Assembly: GCF_032062135.1 (NCBI RefSeq)
Contig: NC_092860.1
Coordinates: 1,671,996 to 1,735,995 of the forward strand
DNA: 64,000 nt
Reading direction: 5' to 3'
From: Pyxicephalus adspersus
Taxonomy: Eukaryota; Chordata; Amphibia; Anura; Pyxicephalidae
Below are positions 58,771-64,000 of this stretch, piece after piece. The position numbers and the translations under genes were made by a program. Each line of letters opens with the position of its first letter. The stretch's first letter is position 1. The notes under the pieces were generated by a model, which was not told the origin of the DNA, ran no database searches, and saw nothing but the letters and a program-made list of their open reading frames with translations.

Positions 58771-59000
58771 TCGCCAGTCCACCTTGCTTTGCAGTGATAA
58801 CATTGGCTGTAAGCCTTTTTTTAAATCCGATTTATCACAAAAATGTTTACTTTACATAAAAGGGTGGATAAATTTTATCATATTTAAAACCCTTTCTGCA
58901 GATGTAAAGACTGAATGGGAGCGCAGAGTCTCCTGGGAGTCCTCCATCACATATCCCAGGATGCTTCTGGCTGCTCCCTTCTATACCTGAGATTGTTCTA

Positions 59001-59130
59001 ATAAATTGTATTTATATAGCGCTGACATAATATGCAGCGCTGTATGTTAAAAAGGGTTTCAGATGACCGATACAGACAGTGACACAGGAGGAGAGAACCC
59101 TGCCCTGAAGAGCTTACAATCTAAGAGGTG
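59001..59130 (-). mobile_element. LINE 3' tail, reverse orientation
   Basis: AATAAATTGTATTTATATAGCG, ATGCAGCGCTGTATGTTAAA and AGAGCTTACAATCTAAGAGG match the tail at 40541-40690. Confidence 0.85.
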
Positions 59131-59849
59131 GGGTAAGTTAAAATACATGGCATGAAGCCTGACCATTGACAGCTTTCTATTCTTCCGTTTGCCCTATTTG
59201 AATCTTATAAGTGCTGTTATTGTTTGTTACATAGTCCTAGGACTTCTACACTGCTGCACTTTATAAGGTGCGCTTTACCCTATATATCCTCTACAAGTTA
59301 TTTCTGATCGTCTATTGGGCCGTGTACGCTACTTCCAAATACGGTGATCATTCACATAAGAACAGAGTTTCACCATACCAGTACACCATTTCTCCTCATT
59401 TAAAAACCTGATCCCCAAAAAACAAAACCTGCTTCTTTTTTTATTAAGTGGAGAAAAAAAGTAGATAACCACTTTCTTTCTTTCATTATTTTCTTTTTAC
59501 AACTAGGCCCATAGTGGTAAAGTGTTTTCAATTATTTTATGTATAAATGGTTTTAGAATTTGTTACAATAGTGCTGCGATGGCTGCATCGTATTTACACT
59601 TTCTGGTAATATAGAAAGAGTATTCACTTGAATGGAGTGACTACCGGCCCTTTCCTTTACAATGTGTTAATCTCCAAAGACCTTCCAGGTAAGAGGATAC
59701 AACTGTATGATTTGGCTCAGGTAGGTCCTCTGATGGGATGCCAGGTGCTGGATTCTCTATGTTCCTCTGGTGGAAGAATGAAGATTTCCCATGGCTGACA
59801 CTTGCTGTCTGGGTGTTGGTCATTTATTAGGCATCGCCCCCGAGGTATT
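59131..59849. other. Intergenic, no gene seen
   Basis: Nothing recognised. Confidence 0.5.
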
Positions 59850-60260
59850 ATGGAAACTTTGTACTGCCAGGAACTTCCTCGGATAGCAGGGGCGATGGGA
59901 GCAGACTTTGTACCTTCACCATCACATGTGGACCCCCAACCACCAACACTTCTGTTTTAGGTTCAGCCCCAACTAGATAGAGCTCAGGTGTTGATGGCTT
60001 CTGTAGGTCTGGTTTAGAGGACCAATAGACTTGTTTATCATCTGCACACCAATGGCAACCTCCACCATGATTCTGGATTATGTTATTACTCTTGCCATGT
60101 ACACTGCAATAAGTGGAGGCGACAACCCTGAATCCTGCGGGACCACCCAAGCCAGTGAGGCGGAGTTGGTATGGTGGGAACCTAATCATATCTGCTGTGA
60201 TTTGCCATAAAGGAAGGTTACACCCCTGGCAGTATATTTTGTGTTGGGGCGATTGCCCTT
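59850..60260 (-). mobile_element. LINE reverse-transcriptase fragment, degraded
   Basis: The minus strand encodes NIIQNHGGGCHWCADDKQVYWS and KTEVLVVGGPHV, matching the catalytic YADD region and the downstream KTE-LVVG phrase of L2/CR1-type reverse transcriptases. The tyrosine of YADD is replaced by cysteine, and an upstream frameshift moves the PQGS-like segment into another frame. It is a dead fragment without the 3' tail. Confidence 0.75.
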
Positions 60261-61694
60261 CATTTCTTGTCTCAGGGTTACTACAAGAAATGAGAGGAAA
60301 TGCTTGAGTGTCTCCATTGATAGATTGACCCTCCCTTCTTGTTTGGTTGTCAACTATAACGTTTTGGATTTCCATCAGTTCCGGTCCCACCAGGACAAAA
60401 AGGGAGGGAATAAATTGTGTTGATCTTTATGAATAATTCTACAATCCCTAGGATAGTCCAACATGGAAGTGAAAAGGAGGCCTACTACTTGTAAGATCTA
60501 CTTGCATCCCGAAAATATTTTATTACAAACAATAAATACCACCATTGTTATTTAGGGTTAAAAGTCACCATTATCAGATCCAGACTGCAATTAAAAAAAA
60601 CTTTCCTTGATGAACAGATCTCAAGTATTTGCTAAAAGAGTTAATTGAAACAACTTATAAAGGAACTCTGATAACAATTGATTGTGTTCTCTTTGTTTCC
60701 TGGTAAGTCATGAATACAAATGTTAAATGCATTGGCATACAGCTGGTATAAATGCCAGACTCTTTATTTGAACTGCCTTTAAATAACAACACACACTGAG
60801 AGAGGACATAATGAGCCAATCATGACATTGTCATTCTAACATTGGGAGCTGACGTACAGGAGGAAAAAAATGGCCTGAGTCTTGTGCTCGTGGTCCCCCT
60901 GTAACCCAAATACCAGGAGCACTGGGTCACACTAAGAAAAATTTGCAAAAAAATTGGGATATAAAAAAATTTTTTTTATTATTTGTAAGATTCATTTGGA
61001 AAGCTGTACCAGTAATTAAGGCCGCCTGCTGCATTGCTCAGTTTTATTCTACATTTCGCCTCTCCCCTGGGATGGATGGTATGATGGCCTGGAAATGCCC
61101 TGCCAGTCTATAAATACATTATGATGGTAATCACCGATTCTTAATGTAATGCAGCTGAAGCATCTCCTGTATTCAGAGTTGATGGAGTGATTGATGGTAT
61201 TATCTGGCAGATTGTTTGTTTCTGGGATGAGGTTATTAAATCCAATTGTACGGCATTGTGGATTACGGTGCACAAAACTTCCTACAGTGATATTAATAGT
61301 GCCGTATTGCTGTGATGGTCATATAGTCAACATGGTAACTTTAATAGGGTAAAGTAAGGGGTCAGGAGATAATTTCCCTTGTCCCTACATTCATTGAAAA
61401 TATTTCTGCCAACCAGTTGTGTTGAAGAGGCAGTGCAATCACAGTATTTTTAAAGGCTGTTCCAAGTTTACATTTATTTATATATATCGGTCATATATGA
61501 GTTTTTATTTTAAACTGGGTGCATGGTACCCTTTTCTTGGGTGCCTTCCTCAATTCTGAACATTTCTGAATATGAAGCATTGAAAACAAGGGGCTCTATT
61601 TAATAAAAATCCCCCAGTCAATTTATCTGAAATTCACTGACCAATGAATGGTCAGATCTTTCTAAAGCTCTCCTATAAAAACAATGACTCGTTC

Positions 61695-61707
61695 TGCCAT
61701 CTAGTGG
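61695..61707 (-). promoter_or_regulatory. CTCF-like core motif
   Basis: The minus strand reads CCACTAGATGGCA, fully matching CCASYAGRKGGCR. Confidence 0.45.
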
Positions 61708-62364
61708 CCAATTATCAAAAGTGCACAGCTGTCACAAATAAATGAATATTATGAGCGAATTGACAGGGGAATAATTTATAAATAGAACCTCTAGACTCCA
61801 CATTCCTTGCACTGCCCCCTGTTGTTTCTGATGCAACAATCAGAGTTATACTTACCTTACCCCCGTCTTTCATATCCCAGGGTGTAATGCCATTAATATT
61901 CTAAATCATTTGGAATGAAGAACAGGGGAGATCCCATAGGAAGGCCCTCCAGTTCACCTAAAGATCACCGCATTAGGTGTCACGCATGGTACCCTTCTAC
62001 AGGTAGGCTTTTCTCCTACATACAGAAGGTGATGTGAGAAGGAGAAAGGACATGGCCAGCATTAGCCAACCTTACAATTAAGCTGAATTAATTAACACAT
62101 TTTATGAATATTTTAGAATGTATCCATTTATTTCATGATTGTAACCATCATAAGCATCTCAGTACCTTTCAGTTAGTTTGTCCCACTGCAGCTTTTACAA
62201 TATTTATTTTTATTCATCGCATAGTATGCAGTGCACAAATGGTTGCACAACAAACAAACTAACATATAGCTTTTATAATTATTTTTTTCTTCTGCTATGT
62301 TTGTTGATTTGTGATGAAGTTATGTGAAGTTGAAGTTGTGATGAAGTTATCTCTTACTTATTGG

Positions 62365-62377
62365 CCACTAGAGGGCA
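62365..62377 (+). promoter_or_regulatory. CTCF-like core motif
   Basis: CCACTAGAGGGCA fully matches CCASYAGRKGGCR. It points away from the minus-strand motif 660 bases upstream, so the pair is divergent. Confidence 0.45.
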
Positions 62378-63789
62378 ATGTTTGAATCATTGGTCAATGC
62401 AGCCTTCTATCTCTGAAATGTCATCCCTGGACTTCATGAATGCACTAATCTTATTTTTTATTTATATTGCACCACCATTTTTCATGGCACTGTATAGAGT
62501 ATAATTATCAATGTCTATAGAGTGTGAAATATTAAGGGTCCATTAAAAATTTGTTGTTTTGGTATGTTAGGTAATGCGTACATGTAAAAGTGCATTGCAA
62601 TAAAATAGCTCATTAATTTTGAATGCGCTTCTAATGCACCAAATGGATATGCAGCATTTTTCCAAGCTTATTGCACCTCAATGCACAGTAGTGTTACAAG
62701 TGTTTGTGGTATGCTGTGATGTACAAGTATCAGAACTGCGTCACTTTTGGGTGCCATTGTAATGTGGCATAGTAGCCCGTGTGACATACGTCAAGTGCAA
62801 TCTGGTAATGTATAGCAAGTGTAAATGGGCCCTAAGGAAAAGGTAAAAACATGTCAGATGTTACAACTGGGTGCTGCTAAGGTTCACAACTTTCACTGAA
62901 TTCATGGCCTCACTAAGCTTATTTCATCAAAGCAAACACAAAAATCAGATGAGTGAGATAGAGGGAGTACAGCTATACTGTCATAGTAGTTACAGAATGG
63001 GACTAAAGAATGGAAAGACCCTTCTTTATAGTTGTTACCATCTGAGAGCCGGCCTGAGAAATGCCAGGCAGACATGTAACAGAGAACTTGGAAAGAATTT
63101 TATATTAAATCCATCATTTTTAAAATACTAGATGTGTGTGGGTGTGTATATAATATATATATATATATTACACTGAGCAAACCAACTGTGATCCAATAAT
63201 TAGGGTTTAAATCCTCTTTCAAGATGCTGAACCATATTGATGGCGTTTCACTTCCTTCTGAAACACCACCAATGACAAAGCTCTTCTATGTCAGCATCAC
63301 TGCAATAAACTTGTGCAAGGAAATGATCTGCGGCTTCCTAGTCTGAGTCCTGGTATTATGGGGAGGTCCGAGGAGTTTATGGGTTTATAAATGAATAAAA
63401 AAGGGTGGGGTTGCCCTTTAAGACACCCTGTCTCTGCATATAGTGCAATCTGTTTCCTTTGGCTGTAATCTGCTGTCTGATCTCACTGCTCCATCATCAA
63501 ACACAATATTTACTCTGTTCTGGGTGCCATTGTTTTCTGCGCCGACCGCCAGCATGACGACACAGCAACCCAACTAGGACAAGGGGAGCGAAAGGGATTG
63601 TTTGCTGATATTTGATCTGTGAATTGCTGATCTCTTCTAGAAGTCCAGATCCTATTTTCAGATTATTTGCTGCACCAATGTGAAGTCTCTGTACTGAGAT
63701 TACACAGTGATCCTCACCCAGTCCAGGAACTGGACACCACAGAGAGCCATTCCCCTGTAACTCCAGATAACAGAGCGATGAGTGGACAT

Positions 63790-64000
63790 AGGATTACCCA
63801 GCAGAGTCCTCCTGCAGAGCAGAGTATTTCAGGAGAGGAGAGTTATAGATGAAGGAGCAGAGTCCTCCAGCAGAGTATTAGAAGAGAGGAGAGTATAGAG
63901 GAAGGAGCAGAGTCCTCCAGCAGCGCAGAGTATTTCAGGAGAGGAGAGTTATAGAGGAAGGAGCAGAGTCCTCCAGCAGAGTATTTCAGGAGAGGAGAGT
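63790..64000 (+). repeat. Purine-rich tandem repeat, about 57-bp units
   Basis: Units of AGGAGCAGAGTCCTCCAGCA plus GAGTATTTCAGGAGAGGAGA repeat about four times and run off the end of the window. Confidence 0.9.

Larger units (their letters stand above)
60261..63789. other. Intergenic, no gene seen
   Basis: Only short frames. It contains two CTCF-like motifs (listed separately), an (AT)n run near 63150-63170 and a possible decayed LINE tail near 62450-62520. Confidence 0.5.

Noticed and set aside
59848..60390. A 180-residue minus-strand gene
   Set aside because: Its C-terminal half matches a LINE reverse-transcriptase region with a mutated YADD motif; it is a transposon fragment.

Overview
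The window is vertebrate nuclear DNA, most likely from a frog (anuran amphibian). Genes are few and mostly have a single coding exon. The space between them is large and filled with diverged L2/CR1-type LINE tails, solo LTRs, hAT-like and hairpin MITEs and many minisatellites. One identifiable gene pair, PIRT followed by TMEM238L on the same strand, matches the order I recall for human 17p12. No prokaryotic operons, CRISPR arrays or tRNA/rRNA genes were seen.

Layout: 1-640 is a GGAA-rich purine tract. 0.6-11.3 kb is intergenic and holds an inverted pair of RE1/NRSE-like (REST) motifs near 4.8 kb and a solo LTR with a nested MITE (8.9-9.9 kb). 11.36-12.63 kb is an intact LRR-Ig single-pass membrane protein whose stop codon lies in the first unit of a 26-unit, 25-bp minisatellite. 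13-28 kb is intergenic, with several satellites, an 810-base assembly gap and AT-rich blocks that look conserved. 28.1-29.7 kb (minus strand) is a TRIM25-like E3 ligase with an ISRE-like element just before its ATG. 30.5-32.7 kb is a broken transposon-like gene split by a solo LTR. A GC-rich block ending at a splice donor at 35,288 is the likely non-coding first exon of PIRT, whose coding exon is at 45.49-45.91 kb. TMEM238L coding lies at 53.52-54.05 kb, with a probable 3'UTR exon at 57.84-58.49 kb and an L2/CR1-like LINE fragment in the intron between. The last 5.5 kb are intergenic, with another LINE fragment, two CTCF-like motifs and a satellite running off the window end.

The likely biology: PIRT is a sensory-neuron membrane regulator of TRP channels, and the LRR-Ig protein has the architecture of neuronal adhesion receptors. 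The RE1 pair upstream and POU octamers near the PIRT and TMEM238L starts fit a neuronal regulatory neighbourhood, but this is inference. The TRIM gene looks like an independent, interferon-responsive, lineage-specific insertion into this block. Most short open frames in the window are fragments of satellites or transposons and are not annotated as genes.
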